Origin: Lineus longissimus
Lineage: Eukaryota; Nemertea; Pilidiophora; Heteronemertea; Lineidae
NCBI RefSeq assembly: GCF_910592395.1
Contig: NC_088312.1
Location: 16,313,292-16,377,291 of the forward strand
Reading direction: 5' to 3'
DNA length: 64,000 bases
Part shown: positions 22,510 through 33,581 of the stretch, piece after piece
Numbering within the stretch: position 1 is the stretch's first letter
Layout: each line of letters begins with the position of its first letter
Translations under genes and position numbers: made by a program
The notes under the pieces: generated by a model
What the model saw: the letters and a program-made list of their open reading frames with translations, nothing else
Told to the model about the DNA's origin: nothing
The model's database searches: none

Positions 22510-23387
22510 GTTAGAGACGGCATCATGCCTCATGTCACAATCTAGAGACTGCATTGTAGACTTATGGGAGGGAATAGGGCAGTGTCACAAGAACTAATCT
22601 AAACTCAAGGAAATTGTCAAGGTAATGAAGGAGAGATTTGCACTGACATACTTTTATGACCTTCTGCCCTACTTTAAGACTGTTATAGCTAAAGTAGTCA
22701 TGTTTGGTATCGAAATAAAGATAATGAACAGTAGGTTTGTGCTAACCCATTTTTATAACCAACTGACCTACTTGGAGATGGTTACAGCGAAAGGTGTCAT
22801 CCGTGTTTGATATCAAACTAAAAGTGTTTTAAGAGTAGGTTTACCCTGATCTACTTTTATGACTCACTAAACAACTTGAACACCGTTAGAGGAAGGCAGT
22901 CGCGTTAATGGTATCAAACTAAAGGAATTGAAAGAGCAGTTTTGCGCTGGCCTGCTTAAACATAGTTGGAGCAAAGGCACTGAAGGTATTGAAGAGCGGA
23001 TGTGACAAAAGAACCCCTCAACTACTTCATTCACTGCAGTTCAAATAAAGCCTTCACAACTGTCATCCACCCTAGGGGCCAAATTCATTAGACGTGTGTA
23101 ACTTCTCCCTGATTAGTTATAGGGCCTATTCATATTCTGTGAAGATTTACATGAAGGACCTGAATCTGTCTATTCAGTAGTTAAACGTTGTTTTAAGTTG
23201 AACGCCCTCAATGAATTTGGCCCCATTTGTCTAGGCTTGATTCCATCTAGTCTGTCCACATCTCCCTATTTACAATAAACCTACATTCTGGTACTCGCAT
23301 ATACTACTTGCTACATTTTCTTGTCATTCATCTCATTCCTTGCTATTAAATCCGCCAGCGTAGCTATTCAGGCCACCAGGCCTTTAG
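22510..23387 (+). mobile_element. Dispersed repeat with Helitron-like 3' end, copy 1
   Basis: It matches 49,685-50,493 in the same orientation over most of its length, with an extra ~60 bp near 23,010-23,070. The 3' end is a hairpin, AGGCCACCAGGCCT, followed by TTAG before T. The other copy ends in CTAG before T, which fits the Helitron 3' terminus (hairpin then CTRR, insertion before T). No gene is seen. Confidence 0.6.
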
Positions 23388-25508
23388 TTGTTCCTTAAGT
23401 TCAGCTTTAATTACAGATGGCATAGCGACCATCTATTTGGTATGTACACATCAAAATTAGGATTTTTAGACCCCCCCCCCCCCATACAAAATTTTATTAC
23501 AAAAATGTACCGGAGTACACTTTAGAGGCCCAAATTCATACACCCTCTCAGTGCTTACATACTAAGTGGATGACCCCATAGTCAGAACTTGTCTTAATGT
23601 CTGATTGTGACCATTTCATGTTTGAACATCCATTGACACAGTCACAGTCTGACACAGTCTCAAGTTAGACTGCCCAGAGAGGTTTTATACATAAAACCTC
23701 CCTCCACTGCCATACCATTTACTTTTTAAAACTGAGCATGCCTCTTCCACATTTTCGTATGCAGACCTTTATTTCACGAACATTTTTCGAGTTTCCTGCT
23801 GACCAGTTGATTACGACCTATACACGCTGGTCCAGAAGAAACGCAACCAGATACTTCCACTACCATGGGGTTAAAACCATTGTCACCAGTGGATGGGGAA
23901 TCTCTCTAGTCGATTCCGTTCAGTAGCTTTTGTTGTAGAGACGTTTTTGTGAAACAAGGTTTGAGTCCCTTGGCCCATTCTGAACCATCAGTTAATTGGT
24001 CCATTACCTCCCCTCATACCTCTAAAGAAAAGCATGCCATAATTCTGTATATCGTGCGCTTCGAGTTGTGGTGAGCCAATCAGAATGCTGCTTTCACAAT
24101 TGTGATATTTCATGATTGAGTTATTTTCATTCTCGCCTCCAGTCTTGGCGTGCTACCATTATACACTTTCAACATAGTGTTTTTAAACGTAGAAGACTAG
24201 AAGGAAGGTTGTTTAGACCATGAACCATCTTGAGTGGCTTGTGTGACGATGTCACGGATTGAGACATCCTTTTAAAGTTATCGATGACATCAACCAGCAG
24301 TCTGTAGCATACCCTGCAAGACGGGACCAACAATACCAGTCTAATGGCGATTCCAATGGTTGTGTCCTCGGCTTTGACAGCTTTGTTACTTAGTCTTGAC
24401 TTAGGTTAAACAAGTGCACATTTTAATGCTGCTGGTGTAGGCTCATAGCTGATATGAAAATGTGCTGAAGTGACTGAACAGCCCTGCATGACAAATAATA
24501 TTATGAATATTTTTCCCCCATTATTGATTATTGGTGTTTGTCATTCTGTCACTGTCAACATGCATTGACATGTGCAAATACAAAATCAGCTGATCAAAGT
24601 GCGCTCTTGTTACAGGCCATCTGATTGGTTGATATTGGCGGCAGCGTGCCATCTAGTGAGGAATAACAGAACCATCTTATACAGGCAGATCTGCGTGTTG
24701 CGTCAAGGGTTGGTGTAACGGAAGTGGCTCCAAGGCTTGAGGGTCAAGATGCCCTTGGCCAGGTTAAATGCAGAAAAAACAAAGCTTCTGTTGTAGACGA
24801 CAAACATCTAGGTGGTGTGCTGCGGCCTGGTCATGCTTACACGACCTTTACTCAGTTGCAAATGGTCACAAGGAACCTTGTTGACATTATCTCATTTCAG
24901 TGAAACCTCCCAAAAATCCATTCGAATTCAACCAAAATTACGGACAGTGCTCCAGGGACCGGCTTTTATAAGACAACGCAAACCCCACTGCTCTTCATAA
25001 CTTTGCAGTCTTTATTTTGAGAGAAATGTGCAGTAAAGATGCATGAAACATTTATCACATGACCTGAGCGTGCAATACAAACGTTCAATAAAAATGTTTT
25101 ATTGCACGGAATGCTCGAGATCATTTCTCGTGCAATCCAGACTCTGACTGTTGAAAGACCGATGACTTTTACGTCATTTTCATTGTCGTCCTTTTTCTGC
25201 ATTATTGCGTTGGAATTCAACCACGTCGCTCAGTCATGACAATGTCATGAGATCGTGACGTCGTCAACTCAAGTCTTCTCGATGTTTTCATGTCATGAGG
25301 GATTCGGGTCAAAAATGTCAAAACTTGCCTTTTTACCTTCAATTTCTTGCTATTATGGCGATATTGTGGTATATGACAATGACAGTTCATTAATATAGGA
25401 AGCCTGCCAGGTTTTCTGCAATTTTGGGAACTGATTTTACAGGGTGCACTACTCTTCGTTAAAAACTGTAGATTGGAATATTTTTAAAAGATGTTTTTTT
25501 TATTTCAG
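23388..25508 (+). other. CPOX intron, no further gene recognised
   Basis: Contains a C homopolymer at about 23,470-23,483 and short frames without domains. The sequence after 23,388 (CTTTAATTACAGATGGCATAG) has a relative at 36,650, so part may be an old repeat. It ends with the acceptor TTTTTTTATTTCAG. Confidence 0.5.
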
Positions 25509-25627
25509 GGCGGTGGTGGCATCACATGTGTACTGTCAGATGGGAATGTGTTTGAGAAAGCTGGCGTCAACATCTCTGTGGTGGAAGGTGAACTCCCTGC
25601 TGGAGCTGCTCAACAGATGAGATCCAG
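25509..25627 (+). CDS. CPOX: Coproporphyrinogen III oxidase, internal exon
   Basis: The 119-nt exon reads [20 protein letters not shown] then [20 protein letters not shown]. This is the highly conserved glycine-rich and NVFEKAGVN segment of oxygen-dependent coproporphyrinogen III oxidase. It is preceded by TTTATTTCAG and ends ATGAGATCCAG before GTTAAC, leaving two bases of a codon. It follows directly, in phase 0, from the exon at 13,930, whose last residues are KWTRSG. The remaining two thirds of the protein (including FNYRYFE-like and WWFGGG-like motifs known in the family) were not seen downstream. Either the next exons lie beyond the window after a very long intron, or this copy is partial. 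No stop or frameshift is present in either exon. Confidence 0.9.
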
Positions 25628-27636
25628 GTTAACCATTAATCAAGTTTAAATAACATTAATTTAGAGTAAAAGCTATTGTAGACTCAACCTCATCATTTCA
25701 AAGTCATTCCCTTTGTTCTTAGCCTGTCTCAAATGAAACCAAAACAAAACAAACAAATCGTTCCTTCTCTTCTCAGTATTTGTTATCTTGATTTAAATTC
25801 AATAGCATATAGCAGCGCATAACTGACATGTATTTCTAATATGTCTTTGTTGTCCTGAAACTTTAATCCTGACAGTATTGAGTATTTTAAAGAGATTTAT
25901 GATTTTGATTGGCCCTCTGACTATTTCACAATTTTCAATACTACGATATATTTTCACCTGAAGAAAATTGTTCTGCTAACAAGCTTTTCTTCATGTGGGC
26001 TGACTATAAAAATGAAACGAATGTAAACCAGCGATGTGGCTTCTCATACAGAGTTAATGATAAGGTTGGGGAAAAGACACATTAAACTATTAATCTTTGC
26101 CTGAACATCTTATCCTTCCATACATTCCATAGCAGGCCTTCGGGTTCTTTTTTACAGAGTGCTCTTAAAGGCCACGACTCCTGCTTTTATGATTGCATGA
26201 CATGTACAGATCCTCAAAGAGTAGACTTAAAGCTCCGCATTAAATCAAGTTTGATCAAAATTGAAGCACCCAGTCCAGAGATAAAGCAAGATTAACTGTT
26301 TTGTTTACATGTTATGTAACAGCCTTGGTTAGGTTTCTAAGTGAAGTCAGGCGGCAAGTTTACTGACAAAGATCAGACTGATGTTTGATTTCTTACTATA
26401 ATGGTATAAATTTGTCTGTATTACCTTGCCTTATTATAGGGTATATTGAATGTCAATGAAAAACAGACTTCATATATCAATTTTAAGAGCATTCATTGAT
26501 ATTTGTCCTCCCAAGTAGGGCAATAGCCTGATCTACATCACAACTTTTGCTGAACCCGCCGCCTGGCTCTAACAAGCCAGTTGCTAGCCTGATGGCTATA
26601 TCTGGCTATATCTTCAAAATGGATGGAGCTAATTGCATTGGGTTTTCTGTATTGTATAAAGTGTTAGGTACACTTTTGAAATCGTCTTACAGCAGAAAAT
26701 GGCAAAATACCTGGAGTTATGGCCTTTAACTCTTTCGCTACTGCACCCAGTATGTGCCACATCCACACACTGCATGTCATTGGTCCGCAATAATCCATAC
26801 TGCCAAATTATCCCCAAGTTCTATCATTCACCACAATGCATATAAATCTATAACAAGTCTTTGGTTGGTTACACATGTTACACCTGAAAAAAAGAGGCAG
26901 CAGCACTGCACTCGCTTCAATGATGACATTTGTTCCTCGGTTTGGGTATTGCTAGCTATATAACAACGAAGTTCTCTATAGCCAAGTTTGGACCAGGCCA
27001 CCCGGTCTGTACCCGGTTTGGGCCAGGGGTACCATACACTGCTAAAATGAAAAAAAAATCAAGGGACGATACAAAGCCGTGCTATGGGAGGATGGAATAT
27101 TAACTCGCATATGCTTCTGGGGTAAAGGGAGAGGATCTGATAGTTTGGAATAGTGCCCTTGGCATACTAAAAATATACATTGGCGGATCAGAATTTGACT
27201 ATATTTCTATTTCTGGTGTTGGTTTTTGATATGTTCACATCTCCCTTTTTCCTCATACAATAATCACATTCTCTGGCACACTTGAATTCCTTTTATCAAT
27301 AAACATTGATATCTGGGGTCTACCTGAATGTCAGGTGTATCAAGTTGTATCCATGCTCGTGTGCAACCTTATTTCCATCCTCATCCTAGTTACACTACTA
27401 ATGTACTGTGTAGTCCCATTTTTGCTACATTTGTGCATTGGGTTCAGTATTTGGATGGAGCGACATGTAATCTTAACTTGTATTTTAACACTAACTAACT
27501 TTATTAAGAAAACGTATAATATATAAGAGAATTACAATAATAACAAACAAGCAAAGCTATTGGTCACTATGATACAAAGGGTGTTGTTGGTTGGGCGAAG
27601 CTAAGTCCACACCTGGTGAAGTCAACTGTCCATGAC
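25628..27636. other. No gene recognised
   Basis: AT-rich sequence downstream of the CPOX exon. Small frames (26,547-26,729, 26,754-26,963, 27,335-27,526) lack domains and splice context. No conserved CPOX exon was found here. Confidence 0.45.
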
Positions 27637-27642
27637 ATTACT

Positions 27643-28584
27643 CAGGGCTTTAGATAACGGGCGTATGGGCGTATATACGCCCGTGGAAAAGAGCAATACA
27701 CCAGGTTTTCTGGGCCAAAAACGTATTGTGACACCCCCTAAATGAACATCTGATTTCAGCGTACGCTTTCTAATATATCTGAAGGTGTATTCTGACGTCC
27801 AAAAACCCCGAGTCCCAATGTGTTTGGCGTCAAACTTAAAACTTTCACCGTCCGCCCGCCTCACACTCCTCAGCCAAATAGTCAGTCTGTCACAATTAGT
27901 TCCAAAATCCCCCGCTGGCGCTACTCTACCATGCCCAAGTCCTGTTAATCATGTGGCTGGCCAATGAACGATGTTGCATATACAGCTTTATGAATGAAAA
28001 TGTTTTACTACAATAGTAGCTGACCATATTTGGTGGCCGGTGAAGTCATCCTAGTGGCACGTGCCCAGAGTGAGAGCTGTGATTGGTTACTGAATCTCAA
28101 GGTTACTGGTATTGAGAATATCTAATTACGAATTCTGCACGGCAGTGCCACCAACGAGGAACTCCAGTACCAGTCTGTCATGCTTTGGCTCCATTGTTTA
28201 AGGGCTTTCATTTCGGAATTCAGGGGTTCCCGTCGACTGTCCAGCTGTTGAAATGGAGCATGAATAATGAAGCCTGGAACAGCCATTATCAGCTAAGACG
28301 ACGAGGTGGCGAAATAGGACAAGCTCTACACTTGCTCTGTGGTTTGAGATGCAAGGGAACTTTGGATCACAACATGCATTGCATAACATAACATGCATTG
28401 CATAACATGAGTTTATACTTCCAACCTTAGGAAATTGGGAGTATCTGTACGCCCAGCCTGGGATAGTACTGACAAGTTGGGAGTATTTGCAATGCCAGTT
28501 AAAACCCCAAACTCCCAAAATGGTTTATCAATAATGTTAAGGAAGTACTTGACTTCCTGACCAAAAAAGTTATCTAAAGCCCTG
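27643..28584. mobile_element. hAT-like non-autonomous DNA transposon
   Basis: The tips CAGGGCTTTAGATAAC (27,643-27,658) and GTTATCTAAAGCCCTG (28,569-28,584) are perfect 16-bp inverted repeats. ATTACT flanks both sides as a 6-bp target duplication. A CAGGG start is common in hAT elements, but these usually make 8-bp duplications, so the superfamily is tentative. No transposase frame is present. Confidence 0.8.
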
Positions 28585-28725
28585 ATTACTGCGCAGCAAT
28601 GAGGTGATCAGTAGAAGTGGTCGTAAACAAGCATAGTAGACAATTAAACTAATCCAAACAATTTGCATTGTGTTGACATTAAACATTAGAATAAGAAGAT
28701 TGATTGCGATTCCACAATAAACAAC

Positions 28726-29613
28726 TTAACTCTTTACATACGCTAGACCCGCGTGCGTCATAGCATCAAAGTCCTGAATACACAGCGTCATTATTCTGAT
28801 ATAGTTTCCCGGGAGCGCGTCACTGACGCGGCCGTATTTCAGGTAGTGTTTACATAAGTGATATTATCTCCGTTGCTGTTCATAGTACAGGGCTAAAATT
28901 TTGGGGAGTAACTAAGAATTAAATTCCGCATAAACTCATGTAATTTATTTTGAATTCTAACGAAAAGTAACTGAGAACAAGGCCTGCAAACTTGGAGAGA
29001 AAAAAATTTCTACAAATCGCCGTAAAATTTTCTACTTTCCATCATCCGGGTCTTCCACTGGCTCAAAGCCAGAGAAATCACTGTCGCTATCGTCCTCATC
29101 CGACACAAAATGTGTATAATAAAAATCTAAGTCCCGGTCACTATCATCACTTCCTACCGAAACATTGATATCTGAATCTGCAAAACCTTCAAATTCTGAT
29201 CCGGAGCTTGAATCAAATAAATCTATCATAAATAAACCCAGCTGGTCCCGAACAATGCGGCACGTCAATCAAAAAAAAAGATTAAAGAAACGTTTAAAAA
29301 TGGCCGACGAGGTCAACTTCCTGGGGAACCCCGCCAATAGGCAATACATCGTTATTATTCATGCCTCATGAATACTAAATTAGAACGGAGTGACCTGAAT
29401 AGAAAATAGAAGCTTATCTCTTATTGGCCATTCAAATAGGGTCACCATGGAGCCAGCCAATAAGAAATTACGATACATTAAAGTTGGAGTAGCTTGTAGT
29501 CGGCTTGCCGGAGTTTCGCACTGTTTGAATGGAGCCGAGTAATGGCGGCTCCTGGGAGAACAGCGTAAGTTTTTTGCGCCGACCAGCGGCGGCTAGCGCA
29601 TGTAAAGAGTTAA
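28726..29613 (-). mobile_element. piggyBac-type element with TTAA duplication
   Basis: TTAA at 28,726 and 29,610 flanks inverted tips CTCTTTACATACGCTAG and CTAGCGCATGTAAAGAG. TTAA targeting is characteristic of piggyBac elements. The 880-bp interior keeps the start of a transposase-like frame on the minus strand but not the catalytic domain, so the copy is non-autonomous. Confidence 0.82.
29032..29268 (-). pseudogene. Acidic N-terminus of a piggyBac-type transposase
   Basis: A 78-codon frame inside the TTAA-flanked element. It is strongly acidic with Ser-Asp runs, including DSSSGSEFEGFADSDINVSV and a later SDSDFSGFEP. Acidic leaders of this kind precede the DDD catalytic domain in piggyBac transposases. 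The frame stops after PDDGK, and nothing resembling the catalytic core follows before the element's left tip, so most of the gene has been deleted. Identity rests on composition plus the TTAA-flanked context. An internal ATG (MIDLFDSSSG) is an equally good start. Confidence 0.55.
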
Positions 29614-30449
29614 AGGGAGGCTATTGGAATGATTCCCCATTCGACCAACAGTTGCAACCTTAACATCTACGTAAACTGCGTATTCTTAACAACAACTGTG
29701 GCTCTTGGTTTTATAAATAAACAAACATTAATGAGTGAAATGGATGATTTTAATCCACTTGTCACTGCTTATTTTTGAATCAAGTATGCCGCCATCTTGG
29801 TGGATTTTAATCTGGTCTCTCCTCCCAAACGAAGAGCCAATGATGAATCATCCTGTTCTTGCATTGTGTTAGCGCGAATGAAATGATAAAAGAAAAGATG
29901 TTGACCGATCATGTACCGGCACTGCCTTCATGGTCAAAAGACAATGCACATATTTTTAAAACCACAATAAATTTGCATGATGTCTGATTTTTACTCTTGG
30001 ATGCAGTGAAGGCGCCAACGCCAAACAATGGTGCGGAAAGCGTCAGCATCTGTGTAAACAAACGGAATGGTCCCAGCCAAAGGAAATTTACAACCATTTA
30101 GACATGACTAAGGGGCTACAAGACCCTACAGTAACATTTGCTTTCAGAAACAGTTAATCTTTCCACTTCGGGGGTCAATTGTTTCGTGTCGGCGGCTCTC
30201 ACAGGACCCATAGGTGCTCACTGTTATGTTCTGAATCACCAGCCTCAAATTGAGATCTCATACAAGCAAATAATTTCAACGTTAAGACTTCCACATCATT
30301 ATTGATCACTCATGAACACATAAAGCTTGAATAACACAGGGCTGTGCGTTAAATCAGAAGCCGACAAGCACGTTACACTGCATATCCATAAGTTTTTGAA
30401 ATTCAACGATTAAGGTTGTGGCCATCAACTTGTCCGCCTCCGAGTCGAA
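29614..30449. other. No gene recognised
   Basis: Small frames only (for example 29,909-30,097 minus). No domain or repeat pair was found. Confidence 0.4.
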
Positions 30450-31211
30450 TGCATCTCTCAGTGCAATTCCACATTTCAAGGAAAGAACGTCAAACCATAC
30501 CGTGTCCTGCTCTTTGACGCAGATTGTCACCCTCGGTGGTGATTCTCTGCTGGAGTTCTCTGATGTCTGCTGGGGTGGGAAGAAGACTTTACTTTTCAGG
30601 TTGCCCCATGCAAAAAAAGTCTAGGGGCGTCAAATCTGGACTCCTCGGCGACCACTCTCGTTCGTGTCCCAAAGCGACAACGTGGTTCCGAAAAGTTCAC
30701 GGAGTCAGTCTCTCACAATAATCCTGGGTGCGCAGGCGTCTTGGAACTACCAGATATCAATGAAACGTCCATCAAAATTACGCATGTAAAAAGCTCTGAG
30801 TGCAGGCACAACGGTGTCATCCAACATCTGAAGGTACACGTCTCCGTTAATACTTCCCTCAAAAAACACCAGACCAATTAGATCAATGTCTCCAAGTAAG
30901 CCAATCCAGACTGTTGTCTTAACACGAGTGTTCCCTTTTGGGTAGGAGTGGTCGGGAGGATAATTGCGAGGGGTGTAACAGACAACGTTCCACGTGACAA
31001 AACGTCCATATTTGTGGAAGTTGTAAAGAATTGTCCTTCCGGTTGGAACGGCAGTATTAGGAAAACGCAGATGAAAACATCTCCGAACCTCTTCTGCATT
31101 GTCCGTAGTTTGGTACTGAAGTGCCATAAATGTTCTCTGCTCCAAAGTGTAGTGCACCATCACCAGTGAACACTGACAAACACAATCAGTCAACCACGCA
31201 CGGCAGTTCAT
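30450..31211 (-). pseudogene. Mariner/Tc1-like transposase remnant
   Basis: The minus-strand frame 30,747-31,211 opens with a helix-turn-helix-like segment (NAEEVRRCFHLRFPN, PTGRTILYNFHKYG). It continues with VKTTVWIGLLGDIDLIGLVF and FFEGSINGDVYLQMLDD, which resemble the central strands of mariner-type DDE transposases. After the stop at 30,747 homology continues in other frames, with a TFFxHG-like stretch and PADIRELQQRITTE near 30,530, up to about 30,450. The middle of the protein between HKYG and RFVTWNVV appears deleted, and the catalytic triad cannot be assembled. This is a decayed copy with no predicted activity. Its terminal repeats were not located. Confidence 0.7.
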
Positions 31212-31489
31212 ACCCTTTCAAAAACGGCTTTCAAACCGAGTATTACCAACGGTTAGGCCTAATTTCGGCATGTTGTGACAAATTTGTCCAAAGCAGTGAA
31301 CCGCGAGATGTGTGTTACATCAGGTAGTTCTGCGTGGGCAGTAATTTTATGCCGAGGAAAGACCCTATTACGCTGCTGGTTGCAATGACAAATTACCTGT
31401 TGGATAAGACCTTATGTTAACCCTACAGCTGTGTTGTACTGCCACTTTTATTAATTTAATTCTACAATTTTTCTGGAACACACTGTATA

Positions 31490-31953
31490 AAGCATACTTC
31501 ACTCTCAACAAAATAGCTTGCATTCTCAATCCTGCGAGCCGCTAACAATTTAGAATGATGAGACCTCCTACCGAGGCCACACACACGTTTCAGAACACTT
31601 CCTTGGAATGAATCCAGAGCTTTAAAATCTTGACAGGTTGAATTATGGCATTACATAGTCTGGACTATTGATTTAAATAAATACATTGTAGCATCAGTTG
31701 ACAAACCAGGAAACTAAAATCCCTTATAGGCAAGGCAAAAAGCGGCTTTTCTAGCTGTGCTGATTCTCTTCTCTACAAGGCTAGATGCCTTACTGTCATT
31801 ACGAGAGGCCAAACCTAATACATCAAGGGATTTTTTCACTTTCAGACATTGTGTCCCTTTATACCAATCTGGCTCTGTCTTAAAGGGGTTCATTCCAGTA
31901 ATGATACAGTGGGATTTCTCTACGCGTAATGTAAAAACGCCAAGAACTATCAC
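31490..31953 (-). pseudogene. LINE reverse transcriptase C-terminal fragment
   Basis: The minus-strand frame 31,714-31,953 reads KSHCIITGMNPFKTEPDW, LKVKKSLDVLGLASRNDSKA and VEKRISTARKAAFCL. This is the pattern of the end of a non-LTR reverse transcriptase, where the template product is followed by a conserved LG and a K/R-R-rich helix. After a stop, homology continues with PGLSTDATMYLFKSIV and GSVLKRVCGLGRRSHHSKLL down to about 31,490. The polymerase active site (YADD-like) is not present. It is a 5'-truncated, decayed LINE fragment. The clade is not determined. Confidence 0.72.
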
Positions 31954-32384
31954 TAGGGTATCACATTGTTGTGACAGATTTCTTTTTGTCAGTATTTTTC
32001 GACATCATTTCGATGCATACCCTAGTGAAAATCAACTCCGTCTATTAGGATGCCAATAATCTGTTGAGCTGAAAGTTTATATGCATGAACCCCTAGGTCA
32101 GTAATGATCTCAAAGATTAAATTTTGGTCTGATCTGAATCTTGACTTGGCTTTGAGGGGGCCAAAACTGGAAAAAAAAACCAACGATGTAGTACTTATGT
32201 CAATCTAACCTGCTTTTCAGGAGTTAGTAGGTCAGTTCACTGGCTTATTGAAGTATCAGTTCATGTCTTGTTCCCTCTCCTCAAGTTTCAACACAGACAA
32301 GGACCAATGCATCTGGTTGAAAATGTGGCAACTGTGAAACAAAATATTTTCAGTTGTGGATGTGCATTTTTGCCCAACAGACAA
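31954..32384. repeat. Fragments of Helentron-like repeats
   Basis: A short monomer fragment at about 32,083-32,180 includes CCCCTAGGTCAGTAATGATC and a CTTGGCTTTGAGGGGGCC block. The remainder shows no gene. Confidence 0.5.
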
Positions 32385-33270
32385 AGTCAGGTGAGCTAGT
32401 CAAATAGCTATTCGAGTAGTGCCCGTCCTTCCACCCATTCATCCATCCATGAACAAATTTTGTAACCGTAAGACCAAGGCACTTCAAATCTGACCATCAG
32501 GAAGAACAGCCCAACTGCTGACAGAAAATTCAGCTCTATTCGACTGAAATTTAGCTCACCAGGGGCAAAAAGCATAAAATATGCAAAAAAATATTATTGT
32601 TTTATTCCAGCAGATAGAAATTTGAAGTAAAGTTGAAGAGGTCTGCATGATATTGAGGTTTTGATATAAAATAGATTAGTTTCGATATGTCACAAGTTGG
32701 CGGTATTGGGCAACAGTGTAAAAATTTGCATATTGCCAGCCATGTTTGTATTTTGCGGTTGGAGGCATTCAGCATCCAAAGCAATGCCACAGTGGCACAG
32801 TTATGTTCTGTGCTCCTGCATGTAGACGACAGCCGTCTTGTTAAGTGTGAAGTGATGATAAATTAGATTAGGTGGAATAAAATCCACTTCGAATCAATGG
32901 TATATAAAGTCGATCATCCACTCAACTGACTAGGTGAGATGTCTTGATTAGATTCTTGTAATTGGATTAAGGTTATCAGTTTTTTTCTCATTGCCGATAG
33001 TTTCACAAAATTTTGACCATGATTGGAAGGTAAAAAGACCTGTCACGGTGGCTTGGCTTGGAATATTGGTCGGTACAAAGCGCAGTAGTATTAAATCTAC
33101 CTAATGAATCTCTGCGAGGGAATTAATTATAGCTGAAGAACAATAAAATGATGATTTTTAGCAGAGTTTGTCAGAAATTATGCGATATCCACTCCATTTG
33201 ACGATCTCAAAGTTTCGAGAATCCGGCCAAATAGTGGAATGCCGTTAGATTAGCGTATTCAGGCCAGAAC
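32385..33270 (+). repeat. Dispersed element related to 8,132-8,520 and 2,640-3,560
   Basis: It starts GACAAAGTCAGGTGAGCTAG then CAAATAGCTATTCGA. From about 32,560 on it is the reverse complement of 2,640-3,560 (for example the block around CATTTGACGATCTCAAAG). A further relative is at 62,960-63,208. No coding domain. Confidence 0.6.
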
Positions 33271-33581
33271 CTTTCGTCACAATGTGCACTCTAAACACAT
33301 GTTAATGGCTCAAAATCAATCAGACTCTACTCATACTAGAGTAAACCTCCACTGAGAATAATAGCTTTAACCTCATTAAACATGTTAAACATTTCATGAG
33401 TGCTGAAATCAACCATTTTGAGATAATTTCTGTGGCTCAAGTCATGTATAGATACACTCACAGTGTAGTAAATGTACACATGAATGTAAACAAACCTGCT
33501 TAATTATCAACAAAGGTATTGAATCTATATATTTCTTGTAATTTCATGCAAATCCTTTGTAATTATGACAAATTATTTAGT

